The notes: generated by a model from the letters alone, not told the origin. 62,831 nt of DNA from an uncultured Oscillospiraceae bacterium (GCA_944386055.1 CALWZP010000014.1:1-62831), one strand, 5' to 3'. Positions 24,923 to 33,981 are shown, counted from the first letter of the stretch. Numbers and translations are program-made.

Positions 24923-27586
24923 ATGAAAGTCTCCAACCGCAAATGCGTGCGCCGCCTCAGCCTGCGCAGCCTCCGGGCCAACATGGCCCGGAACATCGTG
25001 GCGGTGCTGGCCATCGCATTGACCACGGTGCTCTTCACCTCCCTCTTCACCATCGCCCTTTCCATCAACGACGGGTTCCAGCAGTCCAACTTCCGCCAGG
25101 TGGGGGGCTTCTCCCACGGGGGCTTCAAGTATCTGACGGAGGAGCAGTTTGAGGAGCTGCGGGACGACCCCCTCATCGACCAGTGGGGCGTGCGGCGCTT
25201 CCTGGGCATGCCCTCGGAGGCGCCCTTTCACAAGTCCCATGTGGAGATCGGCTTCTCCGACGCCAACTACGCCCACTGGTCCTTCTGTGACCCGGTGGAG
25301 GGCGCCCTGCCGGAGGAGGGCACCGACCAGGCCGCCACGGACACGGCGGTGCTGGAACTGCTGGGGGTGGAGCCGGAGCTCGGCGCCCGGTTCACCGTCA
25401 CCTTCGATGTGGACGGCCATGAGACCACCCAGACCTTCACCCTCTCCGGCTGGTGGGAGCGGGACGGGGCCATCGCGGCCAGCCACATCCTGCTCCCCGA
25501 GAGCCGGGTGGACGCCATCCTGACGGAGTGCGGGGTGGACCCCAACGCCCCTGCCGACGGCATGACAGGCGCCTGGAACCTGGATGTGATGCTGAAGAGC
25601 GGCGCCCGGCACATCCAGCAGGACCTGGATCAGATCCTGGCCGACCACGGCTATCAGAGCGAGACCGCCGGGGAAAACTACATCCGCACCGGGGTCAACT
25701 GGGGCTACACCGGCGCCCAGCTCAGCGACAATCTGGACCCCGTCGTGGTCATCGCCATCGCCGCCATGCTGCTGCTCATCATCCTCACCGGGTACCTCAT
25801 CATCTACAATGTGTTCCAGATCTCGGTTGCGGGGGACATCCGGTTCTACGGGCTGCTGAAGACCATCGGCACCACCCCCCGGCAGCTGCGGCGGATCATC
25901 CGCATCCAGGCCCTGGTGCTCAGCGCGGCTGGTATCCCTCTGGGGCTGATCGCGGGCTGGCTGGTGGGCGGGCAGCTGACGCCGGTGATCGTCTCCCGCC
26001 TGGACGGAGTGACCAGCCTGGTGTCGGTCAGCCCGGTGATCTTCCTGGGCGCGGCGGCCTTCTCCCTGGTGACGGTGCTCCTCTCCTGCCGTCGGCCCGG
26101 GCGGATGGCGGGCCGGGTCTCCCCGGTGGAGGCGGTGCGCTACACCGAGGGAGGGGGCCGGAAAAAAGCCGGCAGGGTCCACCGGGGAAAGCGGGGGACC
26201 TCCCTCTTTGCCATGGCCCGGGCCAACCTGGGCCGCAGCCGGAGCAAGACGGCGGTCACCGTCCTGTCCCTCTCCCTGGCGGTGGTGCTGCTCACCGTGA
26301 CGGTGAACTTCACCGGCGGCTTTGACATGGACAAATATGTCTCCAACTTCACCGCCAGCGACTTCATCGTGGCCGACGCCGGGAAGTTCCAGAACAGCGT
26401 GCTGGATTTCACCACGGATATGGCCGTGCCCCAGTCTGTGATCGACGACATCGACGCCCAGGGCGGCATCACCGGCAGCGGCGTGGTGTACGGCCAGACC
26501 TCCGCCGCCCTGGAGTATGTCACCGAGGACTATTTTCGCCAGAGCAACGGCTTATGGGCCTCCCCAGAGCAACTGGACGCCCTGGTCCGGCTGACGGACC
26601 GGAACGAGGCGGGGGAGCTGGCCGCCGCCGTCCAGCTCTACGGCATGAGCCCCTTCGCCCTGGACCACCTGACCGTGCTGGAGGGGGACCTGGCCGCCCT
26701 CTATGAGCCGGGCAGCCGCGCCATCGCCGCCGTGTACGCCGAGGACGACTACGGCAGGGCGGACATGAACTCCCACTGGGCCCGGCTTGGGGACAAGGTG
26801 ACCCTGCGGTATGTGGAGGAATGGGAATATGTGGACCCGGAGACCGGCATCGCCTATCCCAGCGTGGAGGAGGTGCCCGACGGGGCCAACTATGTGGAGC
26901 GGCCGGTGCAGTATCGGGATGTGGAGTACACCGTGGCCGCCCTGGTGACGGTGCCCTCCGCCCTCTCCTACCGCTACTACGGCTCCGACGAGTTCATCCT
27001 GAACGACGGGACCTTCGTGGAGGACACCGGCACGGACTCCGTCATGTACTACGCCTTCGACACCACCGACGAGACGGGCGCCGCCATGGAGGCCTTCCTG
27101 GCGGACTACACGGAGCAGATAAACCCCCAGTTCGACTATGAGAGCAAGGCCACCTATGCCGGGGAGTTTGAGAGCATGCGCTCCATGTTCCTGCTGCTGG
27201 GCGGAGCGCTGAGCTTTATCGTGGGGCTGGTGGGGGTGCTGAACTTCTTCAACGCCATCTTCACCGGCATCATCACCCGGCGGCGGGAGTTCGCCGTGCT
27301 CCAGGCCATCGGCATGACCGGGCGGCAGCTGAAGCGGATGCTGATGCTGGAGGGCCTGCTGTACACCCTGGGGGCGGTGGGGGTCTCCCTGGTCCTGGCG
27401 CTGGCGCTGGGCCCGGTGGCCTTCACCGCGGTGGAGAGCCTGTTCTGGTTCTTCACCTACCGCTTCACCCTGACGCCCTTCCTCGTCGTCATCCCGGTCT
27501 TTGTCCTGTTGGGGCTGGGCATCCCGCTACTCACCTACCGCTCCGCCGCCCGGCACACCATCGTGGAACGGCTGCGGCAGGAGTGA
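24923..27586 (+). CDS. large FtsX-type ABC transporter permease (BceB/YvcS-like)
   Basis: The 887-residue product has two FtsX units. The first membrane helix is near residues 20-42. Three helices lie at about 275-385, with IRFYGLLKTIGTTPRQLRRI after the first. Another helix is at about 450-470 after a basic linker, and three C-terminal helices (about 760-875) have REFAVLQAIGMTGRQLKRML. Large extracytoplasmic regions lie at about 43-270 and 475-755. The tandem FtsX plan with big external loops fits antimicrobial-peptide transporters, though BceB itself has 10 helices and about 650 residues. The start at 24923 has GAGGGG six bases upstream. Confidence 0.88.
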   Translation: MKVSNRKCVRRLSLRSLRANMARNIVAVLAIALTTVLFTSLFTIALSINDGFQQSNFRQVGGFSHGGFKYLTEEQFEELRDDPLIDQWGVRRFLGMPSEAPFHKSHVEIGFSDANYAHWSFCDPVEGALPEEGTDQAATDTAVLELLGVEPELGARFTVTFDVDGHETTQTFTLSGWWERDGAIAASHILLPESRVDAILTECGVDPNAPADGMTGAWNLDVMLKSGARHIQQDLDQILADHGYQSETAGENYIRTGVNWGYTGAQLSDNLDPVVVIAIAAMLLLIILTGYLIIYNVFQISVAGDIRFYGLLKTIGTTPRQLRRIIRIQALVLSAAGIPLGLIAGWLVGGQLTPVIVSRLDGVTSLVSVSPVIFLGAAAFSLVTVLLSCRRPGRMAGRVSPVEAVRYTEGGGRKKAGRVHRGKRGTSLFAMARANLGRSRSKTAVTVLSLSLAVVLLTVTVNFTGGFDMDKYVSNFTASDFIVADAGKFQNSVLDFTTDMAVPQSVIDDIDAQGGITGSGVVYGQTSAALEYVTEDYFRQSNGLWASPEQLDALVRLTDRNEAGELAAAVQLYGMSPFALDHLTVLEGDLAALYEPGSRAIAAVYAEDDYGRADMNSHWARLGDKVTLRYVEEWEYVDPETGIAYPSVEEVPDGANYVERPVQYRDVEYTVAALVTVPSALSYRYYGSDEFILNDGTFVEDTGTDSVMYYAFDTTDETGAAMEAFLADYTEQINPQFDYESKATYAGEFESMRSMFLLLGGALSFIVGLVGVLNFFNAIFTGIITRRREFAVLQAIGMTGRQLKRMLMLEGLLYTLGAVGVSLVLALALGPVAFTAVESLFWFFTYRFTLTPFLVVIPVFVLLGLGIPLLTYRSAARHTIVERLRQE

Positions 27587-27672
27587 CCTCAGCGGCCGCC
27601 GGCGGCGCTCCGCCGGGGAGACCGGCTCCGCCTGCCGCACGCAGGCTCCACAAGACTTTTTTGACGCCCTGC

Positions 27673-27709
27673 GCGCCCCCCGGCTCCCGGTGAGCCGGGG
27701 GGCGCTTTT
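27673..27709 (+). terminator. terminator of the Bce-like operon
   Basis: GCGCCCCCCGGCTC and GAGCCGGGGGGCGC form a perfect 14-bp stem, then TTTTG, about 90 bases after the permease stop. Confidence 0.85.
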
Positions 27710-27723
27710 GCCTCTCAAAAATT

Positions 27724-27823
27724 TTGACAAAAAAAGTTGTCATTTTTTCTTGACAAATATCCTTGTCAGTGCTATCCTCTGTTTGACAATGATTGTTGTC
27801 AAAATGACATGAGAAGCTGTCAA
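27724..27823. promoter_or_regulatory. array of four palindromic operators
   Basis: Four sites share the form TTGACAA-N6-TTGTCAA: 27724-27743, 27750-27769, 27783-27802 (perfect) and 27804-27823 (ATGACAT..CTGTCAA). All have six-base spacers; start-to-start distances are 26, 33 and 21 bases. Site 2 lies on the -35, and sites 3 and 4 lie after the -10 and reach the ribosome site. Strong autoregulation by the XRE protein just downstream is the simplest reading. Confidence 0.8.
27750..27778 (+). promoter_or_regulatory. promoter of the XRE-DUF3169 operon
   Basis: Perfect TTGACA (27750-27755) and TATCCT (27773-27778) are 17 bases apart, inside the operator array. Confidence 0.75.
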
Positions 27824-27836
27824 AGGAGGGGCGCGT

Positions 27837-28049
27837 ATGCCGCTGAACAACCGGCTGAAGGAGCTGCGGGCCGCCCGGGGACTGAACCAGCAGGAGCTGG
27901 GCAGTCTGGTGGGCGCCTCCCGGCAGACCATCAGCCTCATCGAGCGGGGGGACTACAACCCCTCGGTGACCCTGGCCCTGCGCATCGCGGGGGTCTTTGG
28001 AAGACCGGTGGAAGAGGTATTTTATCTGACAGAGGAGGAGTCCATATGA
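27837..28049 (+). CDS. XRE-family transcriptional regulator
   Basis: The 70-residue product is a single HTH_3 domain. It begins MPLNNRLKELRAARGLNQQE, with the second helix and recognition helix in LGSLVGASRQTISLIERGDY, and ends with the usual VFGRPVEEVFYLTEEE. Short regulators of this kind often pair with a small membrane protein, and here the DUF3169 gene overlaps its stop by ATGA. GGAGGGG precedes the ATG. The four palindromes upstream are its probable targets. The signal that relieves it is unknown. Confidence 0.92.
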   Translation: MPLNNRLKELRAARGLNQQELGSLVGASRQTISLIERGDYNPSVTLALRIAGVFGRPVEEVFYLTEEESI

Positions 28050-28792
28050 AGGAGAGGAAGAGAGGACAGGGCATGGTCTATGTGAAGTTCGCCCTGATCA
28101 TCATCGCGGCCGCCCTGGTGGGCGGCGTGGTGGGGTACGGTGCCGCCGCCAACGAGGCCTTTCTGCCCGCGGTCATGGAGGCGCTGGACCGTTTTCTGGT
28201 TTGGGTGGGCCCCTGGTGGTTCGCGCCGGTGTATCTGGCCCTGATTCTGGGCACCGTGTTCTACCTCCGGGGCAGGGCCCTGCTGCCCCAGGCCGAGGAG
28301 GATGACGGGGCCTTCCAGCGGGCGGACCGGCAGTTGTCGGTGGGGCTGGTGTTCACCGGAGCGGCGGTCCCCGGCATGCTCACCGCCATGGGCCTGGCCT
28401 TTGCCGCCGCCGGGGAGGAGCCGGCCTGGATGCTGGCCGCCGCCGGGCTGCTGGTGGCTGCCATGGTATGGGCGGTGGCCCTCCAGGCCAGGATCGTCTC
28501 CGCCACCAAGGCCATCTGCCCGGAGAAGCGGGGCAATGTGTTCGACACAAGGTTCCAGAAGGACTGGTACAACAGCTGCGACGAGGCGGAGCGCCAGCAG
28601 ATCGGCCAGTGCAGCTATCATGCCTTCCGCACCACCGCCAATGCCCTGGCCGCGGCCACCGTGGTGCTGTGCCTGCTGGCCATGTTCGGGGCTGCCACCC
28701 CCTTCTCGGTGCTGGTGGTGGGGGCGCTGTGGCTGGTACAGCAGCTGTCCTACCTGCTCACCTCTCTGAAAACCCAGACCGGCCAGTTCTGA
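28046..28792 (+). CDS. DUF3169-like membrane protein
   Basis: The 248-residue product overlaps the XRE gene by four bases. It has about six hydrophobic segments: about 14-34, 50-70, 102-125, 130-150, 195-215 and 215-235. The cytoplasmic loop holds PEKRGNVFDTRFQKDWYNSC DEAE (in two parts: PEKRGNVFD and FQKDWYNSCDEAE). This matches the DUF3169 family, which is often coupled to an XRE regulator. The molecular role of the family is not known. It may act as the membrane partner or the resistance output of the regulator. Confidence 0.75.
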   Translation: MKERKRGQGMVYVKFALIIIAAALVGGVVGYGAAANEAFLPAVMEALDRFLVWVGPWWFAPVYLALILGTVFYLRGRALLPQAEEDDGAFQRADRQLSVGLVFTGAAVPGMLTAMGLAFAAAGEEPAWMLAAAGLLVAAMVWAVALQARIVSATKAICPEKRGNVFDTRFQKDWYNSCDEAERQQIGQCSYHAFRTTANALAAATVVLCLLAMFGAATPFSVLVVGALWLVQQLSYLLTSLKTQTGQF

Positions 28793-28842
28793 CCGCCATA
28801 CCCGCCCCGCTGGGCACGCCGGCGGGGCGGCGCGCGTCCGGG

Positions 28843-28871
28843 TTGACAAGCGGCTTCTTCCACCGTATCAT
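28843..28871 (+). promoter_or_regulatory. promoter of the MOSC gene
   Basis: Perfect TTGACA (28843-28848) and TATCAT (28866-28871) with a 17-base spacer, about 40 bases before the start. Confidence 0.75.
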
Positions 28872-28911
28872 AGAGGGGATAAAACCCATTTGAGAAAGGA
28901 AAGATAGTGTC

Positions 28912-29343
28912 ATGGCAACGGTACATGCGATCTGCGTCAGCCCCCAGCGGGGCACGCTGAAACAGGAGATCCCCTCCGCCCGGTTCCTCACCGACAAGGG
29001 CATCGAGGGGGACGGCCACCAGGGGGACTGGGGCCGGCAGGTCACCCTTCTCAGCTGGGAGAGCGTGGTGCGCTCCAACACGGAGAACCACAAGGACATG
29101 GGGCCCGGCGACTTCGCGGAGAATGTCACCGTGGAGGGGATGGACGCGCTGGATCTCCAGCCCGGGGACCGGGTGCGCCTGGGGGACCAGGTGGTGCTGG
29201 AGGTCTCCCAGGTGGGCAAGCCCGACCACCCCAGCGTGGTCACCCGCACCTTCGGCATCTCCCTGCTGCCCTATGAGGGGCGGTTCTGCCGGGTAATCCA
29301 GGGGGGCGAGGTGCGCCCCGGCGACCCGGTGGCAAAGCTGTAA
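28912..29343 (+). CDS. MOSC domain protein
   Basis: The 143-residue product is a stand-alone MOSC domain: MATVHAICVSPQRGTLKQEI, then GIEGDGHQGDWGRQVTLLSW and GDFAENVTVEGMDALDLQPG. MOSC domains belong to the molybdenum cofactor sulfurase C-terminal family and bind or move sulfur or Moco; small versions have been tied to Moco handling. The conserved cysteine that carries persulfide in some members is not evident. It has its own promoter and precedes trxB. Since a Mo/W pterin enzyme locus lies at 45-47 kb, a role in its cofactor supply is possible but only inferred. Confidence 0.88.
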   Translation: MATVHAICVSPQRGTLKQEIPSARFLTDKGIEGDGHQGDWGRQVTLLSWESVVRSNTENHKDMGPGDFAENVTVEGMDALDLQPGDRVRLGDQVVLEVSQVGKPDHPSVVTRTFGISLLPYEGRFCRVIQGGEVRPGDPVAKL

Positions 29344-29410
29344 GCGTCCGGAAGGCGGCTGACGCCCCGCGGCCCCGCCGCGGGAGCATAGATGAGAGGA
29401 TGGGTGTTCC

Positions 29411-30337
29411 ATGGATGCCTGTTATGATGTAGCCGTCATCGGCGGCGGCCCGGGGGGCTATACCGCCGCGCTGTACTGCGCCCGGGCGGGCTTCTCAGTG
29501 GCGGTGGTGGAGAAGCTCTCCGCCGGTGGCCAGATGGCCACCACCGACTGGGTGGACAACTACCCCGGCTTTGACGAGGGGGTGGACGGCTTTGGACTGG
29601 GGGAGAAGATGCAGCGGGGGGCGGAGCGCTTCGGTGCCGCCACCATCTACGACGAGGTGACCGCCGTGGACCTGACCTCCGACCCCAAGCGCCTCACCCT
29701 CGCCGGCGGCGCCCTCACCGCCCGCGCGGTGATCTTGGCCACCGGGGCTCTGCCCCGCACCCTGGGGTTGCCGGAGGAGGAGGCCCTGCGCTCCCGGGGG
29801 GTAAGCTACTGCGCCACCTGCGACGGGATGTTCTACAAGGGGAAGACCGTGGCGGTGGTGGGGGGCGGCAACTCCGCCGTGGAGGAGGCCCTGTTTCTGT
29901 CCAGGCTGTGCGCCAGGGTGACCCTCATCCACCGGCGGGACAGCCTGCGGGCCGCCTCCGTCTATGTCCGGCAGCTAAAGGACAGCGGAGTGGAGATTCT
30001 GTGGAACTCCAGGGTCCGCCGCCTGCTCCATGGAGATCGTCTCACCGGCCTGGAGCTGGAGCGCACCGACACCGGCGCGGTCTCCACCCTCCCCTGTGAC
30101 GGGCTGTTCGTGGCCGTGGGCCGGGTACCGGACACCGGGCTGTTCCGGGGGCAGGTGGAGCTGGACACCCAGGGCTATCTGGTGGCGGATGAGACCACCC
30201 GCACCCGCCTGCCCGGGGTGTTCGCCGTGGGGGACGCCCGCACCAAGCCCCTGCGCCAGATCGTCACCGCCGCCGCCGACGGGGCGGTGGCCTCCCACTT
30301 CGCGGAGGAGTATCTCCTCTCCCACTCCGCTCCTTGA
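29411..30337 (+). CDS. trxB: thioredoxin reductase-like FAD/NAD(P) oxidoreductase
   Basis: The 308-residue product matches low-molecular-weight thioredoxin reductase. The FAD site is VIGGGPGGYTAALYCARAGF. The redox pair C134-A-T-C137 lies in VSYCATCDGMFYKGKTVAVV. The NAD(P) site VVGGGNSAVEEALFLSRLC is followed by HRRD. The C-terminal FAD contact is GVFAVGDARTKPLRQIVTAA. Length is normal. A terminator follows. It may be a second copy or a paralogue acting with a ferredoxin or special thioredoxin, since no trxA is adjacent. Confidence 0.93.
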   Translation: MDACYDVAVIGGGPGGYTAALYCARAGFSVAVVEKLSAGGQMATTDWVDNYPGFDEGVDGFGLGEKMQRGAERFGAATIYDEVTAVDLTSDPKRLTLAGGALTARAVILATGALPRTLGLPEEEALRSRGVSYCATCDGMFYKGKTVAVVGGGNSAVEEALFLSRLCARVTLIHRRDSLRAASVYVRQLKDSGVEILWNSRVRRLLHGDRLTGLELERTDTGAVSTLPCDGLFVAVGRVPDTGLFRGQVELDTQGYLVADETTRTRLPGVFAVGDARTKPLRQIVTAAADGAVASHFAEEYLLSHSAP

Positions 30338-30370
30338 GGCCACATCCTTCGCCTGTGCACAACGACCTGC

Positions 30371-30406
30371 AAGCCCCGCTGTCCAAAATGGGCGGCGGGG
30401 CTTTCT
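30371..30406 (+). terminator. terminator of trxB
   Basis: AAGCCCCGC (30371-30379) and GCGGGGCTT (30395-30403) form the stem, followed by TCTCC. The T run is short. Confidence 0.6.
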
Positions 30407-30487
30407 CCGTCTCTCCAGCGGTCATACCCCGCCCGGGCGGCGCATAAGGTTTCACCAAGCCTGTGTGAAATGGAGGGACCGACGATC

Positions 30488-30763
30488 ATGAAGCGGATTC
30501 GGTTTGGGGCGCTGCGGGTGCACCTGCTGCGCCGGAAATGGTGGACGGCGGCGCTGTGCCTGTTGGTTGCGGCGGCCATGCTCTATGTGGTGAACTATCC
30601 CGCCGCGGTGGGTGCGGCCGCGACGGAGCGGCAGCTGCCCATCTATTGCGTCCAGCGGGATTATAAGGTGGCCGCCCTGTCCTTTGACGCCGCCTGGGGT
30701 GATGTGAAATTGCGGCACCCGGGACTGATCCCGGGTGCCGCTGTTTTTCTGAGCCAGCAGTAG
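30488..30763 (+). pseudogene. 5' part of a PdaB-like polysaccharide deacetylase, cut short
   Basis: A normal start (GGAGGG 10 bases before the ATG) gives MKRIRFGALRVHLLRRKWWT, one membrane or signal helix (about 18-38), and the family entry strand YCVQRDYKVAALSFDAAWG near residues 55-73. In PdaB-type sporulation deacetylases this is followed by the metal-binding NEDT-type loop and the whole NodB domain. Here it is followed by DVKLRHPGLIPGAAV, read through a terminator hairpin, and a stop. So homology ends near 30700 and the catalytic domain is missing from the window. A junction with inserted DNA is the likely cause. Confidence 0.75.
30712..30749 (+). terminator. terminator at the deacetylase break
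   Basis: GCGGCACCCGGGA and TCCCGGGTGCCGC form a perfect 13-bp stem with a CTGA loop, then TGTTTTT. It lies inside the aberrant reading frame of the broken gene, which supports the view that foreign non-coding DNA was joined here. Confidence 0.85.
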
Positions 30764-30872
30764 TTCTGAAGCTTCCCTTTTCTTTTTTCTCATCCTTGGG
30801 CTGAAAGTCGGCCTCAAATTGAGTTTGGTCATACTTTGCTTGCAATCTGAGCCGCGGGAAGCCGCTCATCTG

Positions 30873-32894
30873 TTAAACCCCAAGCCCAAGGTAGTCATAC
30901 ACATCTTCGATGGTAAGCTCTATACGCAAACCGTCTGAATCATAAAAAGTGGGGTAAAATCCCATTGCATCGCATTGCGTAATCAGCATGCCCAAAAGAT
31001 TATAAAATTCGTCCTGGTTGGTTACCGGCAGATAGATCGCCTCCACCCCAGCCTCCTGGCATTGATAGAGCTGAACAGTAAAGTCCGTCATGGTGTTCGA
31101 TGTGTAGGTGTAGGTATCCCACGGCATATAACCAACCTGCGACACTGCTTCATCGTAAAACCCCTCGGCGCGTGCTGTGGCATCCGGATCATCGCTATTA
31201 TACAGGATGGCCACGGCATAGCCTTCGGTTCCCTGCAATGCATTGGCATATACATTCCAGGCCGCCTCCTGTCCGGCTTCATAGGGTGTGCTCGCCGCAC
31301 TGGAGCCGATGACTTCAGAGGCTGACTGTCCATATAAGATGGCATCCACGACCTCGTAGTATTTTCCATCCTCATGAAAGACGCAGCGGCCGATCATATT
31401 GGCCTCTGTCAGGATATTCATGGCGTGGTAGGTGTCCGTGTCATAGCAGGTAATATTGAGATAATTACTGTTGATGCCAATGGCTGTAATGAGAGTATGG
31501 TCCGTACCATCATAGCCGTAGGTATCAATATATACATCAGTCAGAAGGATCCAGCGGCCATCATAGTCCGGCATCATATAAGACGCAAGGCTGTCTACCG
31601 AAACCCATTCCAACGACGCGATCTGCTCGTCAGTGAATTCATAGGGGTTGCTGGGAAGGGATGCTTCATTGGGGGTCTCTTCTCCTGCAATAGAGGATGT
31701 AAATCCATAGGCTTCCAGCAGCTCCACAACACTCATATCAAGCTGAGAATCGCCAAACAGGCGATACAGTTCCGCCCGGTCTCCGGTATAATCGCTGGCT
31801 GCGCCATAGCGGACAGAGGAAGCGCTGACGGTATCTAAATAGGCCCACAGCTCCTTTTCTTTTTCGGCCAGTTCTTCCTGAGAATACTGCAATTCGTAGC
31901 TGACGACATAAAATTTGTTCAGAGCTGCCAGCAAATCGCTGGCCGTTTCCACATCTTCCAAGGGATCTTCAAAGGCAGTTATTTTGAAACATTCCTCATC
32001 CAGCATGGAAAATTGGATCGTGGCCGTACCGAGAGATTCGCTCGAATACTCCACTTGGACAATGTCTTTTCCGCTGTCTGTGACACCGCTATCCCAAATG
32101 CCCTCGCCATAAAAATTACTGTAATAGCCATCCAGCAATTCTTTTACTGTCATGTCAGTGTATTCGCCAAGATAGCCATTCTGGACCGTGGAAAGAGGAG
32201 AGCCGGCAGCTTCTCCTGTGTCACCACCAGAGGAGAGCAGGACTGATGTGGCAATACTGGAAGGGAGCGTGAGCGCGGCAATCAAAATGACGGCACCGAT
32301 AATCGCCGCGCCGATGGATGTTCCGAACTGTTTCTCTTTTCCCTGTTCGGCAACAGATTTTATGTGCTGATAGTAAAGCCTGTTAAAATTCCGGCCAAGG
32401 CGTATCGAGTTGATAAAGACCCACAGGCCGCCGGCGAAGGAAAGGATTCCGCCAACGGACATCAAGCCAAGGAAGAATCCGCCGATTCCAATCGCCATGA
32501 TCAAAACTGAGGCGATGATCAGGATGTATGGGATCAGGAAATACCCTTTCAGGATCTCAGCGCATTTGCGGTACAGGCAGAAGAAGGGGCCGAGGAAAAA
32601 TGCGGCCCAGTTAAATTTGGGTTTTCCCCCACGGTCTATCTTCTGAAACTCTGCCAGATAATATTTGGCGTTTTTTTGAACGGCGTTTTCGATCCCTGTG
32701 GGCCCACCCGCGCTCTGCGAAGAGACCGTGGGCGGCGTTTGATCGGGGGCCGGAGCATCTTTGGGCTGTTCGGTGACAGGTTCCTCCCCGGCTGACGGAG
32801 CGCTCTGGGGTTGAGGCTGCTGAATCGCCGCTCCACATTTTGGGCAGAATTTCGCGCCTTCAATGACTTCTGTTCCACATTTCATGCAAAACAT
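30873..32894 (-). CDS. zinc-ribbon, DUF2628-like membrane protein with extracytoplasmic domain
   Basis: The 673-residue product begins with a zinc ribbon (MFCMKCGTEVIEGAKFCPKC). A Pro/Ser/Glu linker and a DUF2628-like hydrophobic part with several helices (about 95-200, including NWAAFFLGPFFCLYRKCAEI) come next. A last helix lies near 195-215, and about 450 residues are outside. The tail (GYAVAILYNSDDPDATARAE and EAGVEAIYLPVTNQDEFYNL) looks like part of a periplasmic binding-protein fold, by impression only. AT-rich codon use differs from the GC-rich neighbours. GGAGG lies 8 bases before the ATG. Function unknown; it may be a sensor for an accessory region. Confidence 0.7.
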   Translation of the reverse strand: MFCMKCGTEVIEGAKFCPKCGAAIQQPQPQSAPSAGEEPVTEQPKDAPAPDQTPPTVSSQSAGGPTGIENAVQKNAKYYLAEFQKIDRGGKPKFNWAAFFLGPFFCLYRKCAEILKGYFLIPYILIIASVLIMAIGIGGFFLGLMSVGGILSFAGGLWVFINSIRLGRNFNRLYYQHIKSVAEQGKEKQFGTSIGAAIIGAVILIAALTLPSSIATSVLLSSGGDTGEAAGSPLSTVQNGYLGEYTDMTVKELLDGYYSNFYGEGIWDSGVTDSGKDIVQVEYSSESLGTATIQFSMLDEECFKITAFEDPLEDVETASDLLAALNKFYVVSYELQYSQEELAEKEKELWAYLDTVSASSVRYGAASDYTGDRAELYRLFGDSQLDMSVVELLEAYGFTSSIAGEETPNEASLPSNPYEFTDEQIASLEWVSVDSLASYMMPDYDGRWILLTDVYIDTYGYDGTDHTLITAIGINSNYLNITCYDTDTYHAMNILTEANMIGRCVFHEDGKYYEVVDAILYGQSASEVIGSSAASTPYEAGQEAAWNVYANALQGTEGYAVAILYNSDDPDATARAEGFYDEAVSQVGYMPWDTYTYTSNTMTDFTVQLYQCQEAGVEAIYLPVTNQDEFYNLLGMLITQCDAMGFYPTFYDSDGLRIELTIEDVYDYLGLGV

Positions 32895-32948
32895 TTTTGT
32901 GTCCTCCCTTCAGATTATCTGTGAGAAATCCAGGCTGTCCACCATGCG

Positions 32949-33962
32949 CTACTCCTGGACAAAGGTGCAGTCTACAAGTCTGATGGTATTAGATGTCACA
33001 CTCTCCAATACCCCCGTTATGGTGTATGTTTCATTCATGCTGAGCGTATATATCACGGAAGGATCGACTTCCTCGCAGTACAAAAAAATCATATCACGAT
33101 AACCCGCCGGATAAAGATATGACATAGTATAGTCATCGTCGATACTTGCAAGGGAAACGCCTGTTATGGTTAGGCTCTCTCCTCCATGATTCCTTTCAAA
33201 TGCGACGGGATTATCAAAAAATTCTTGAAAGAGATCCTCGCCGTTCGTGCTCTGCTGAACTGTATCAGGGGTACTGCCATTTCCAGCCGCTTCCGCAAGA
33301 GCGTCCGGCATCATCAATGTGAAGTCGTCGTTCAGTACCATCGCCTCATTGAGGTAGAGGGTTTCACTTGCTTCATCATATCGGCATCGGCCAAAGATCT
33401 GCATCGTATCTATTGTTTCGATGGCAAGAAGAAAGGTATTCATATTTTCGACATTATAAAACCGTACGGGAACCACAGTTTCTCTGTCTGTACCAACTAC
33501 CAGCGATGTGTTGTTATCATAATCGACATCCACATAGTAATAGATTTCCGTCAGTCGGATCCAGTCGTCATCCATGTCATCGGAAGTCAGTTCCCGCGAA
33601 AACTCCAACACCGTATAGGAGGGAATTTGTTTAATATTGTCCACGGTGAAAAATGGCGCCGCTGCAGGCAGATTTCGCTGTTTGTCCAGAAACTCTGTGT
33701 AAAATATACCCCCTAAGATCACAACAGTCAGAACAACCGCAAAAATTCTATAGGCCCACCGAAACACCCCCACCTTTGAATGAGAAGCATTTTTCTCTGG
33801 CATGGAGGGAGAGGGTTCAGACTCGGGAGGCACTTGCTGTGTGTTCTCCTCTGCATCTGATAAAGGAGGTGGAATGGTCACAGATTGAGGCTGCTTCCCC
33901 CCGCAATGGATGCAAAATGCCGCATCGTCCGCAATCTCTTTTCCACAATGGATACAGTACAT
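32949..33962 (-). CDS. zinc-ribbon single-pass membrane protein, unknown function
   Basis: The 337-residue product begins MYCIHCGKEIADDAAFCIHC, a complete zinc ribbon. A Ser/Pro/Glu linker and one membrane helix (about 69-90) lead to an external domain rich in Asp and Tyr. The external part resembles that of the gene downstream in general style (repeated phrases such as RWILLTDVYIDTYGYDGTD there, WIRLTEIYYYVDVDYDNN here), so the two may be related sensors. The start at 33962 is preferred because the ATG three codons earlier touches the GGGGGAG site. It lies 54 bases upstream of the larger zinc-ribbon gene and divergent to the XRE gene. Confidence 0.65.
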   Translation of the reverse strand: MYCIHCGKEIADDAAFCIHCGGKQPQSVTIPPPLSDAEENTQQVPPESEPSPSMPEKNASHSKVGVFRWAYRIFAVVLTVVILGGIFYTEFLDKQRNLPAAAPFFTVDNIKQIPSYTVLEFSRELTSDDMDDDWIRLTEIYYYVDVDYDNNTSLVVGTDRETVVPVRFYNVENMNTFLLAIETIDTMQIFGRCRYDEASETLYLNEAMVLNDDFTLMMPDALAEAAGNGSTPDTVQQSTNGEDLFQEFFDNPVAFERNHGGESLTITGVSLASIDDDYTMSYLYPAGYRDMIFLYCEEVDPSVIYTLSMNETYTITGVLESVTSNTIRLVDCTFVQE

Positions 33963-33981
33963 ACGAAACATCTCCCCCGCA

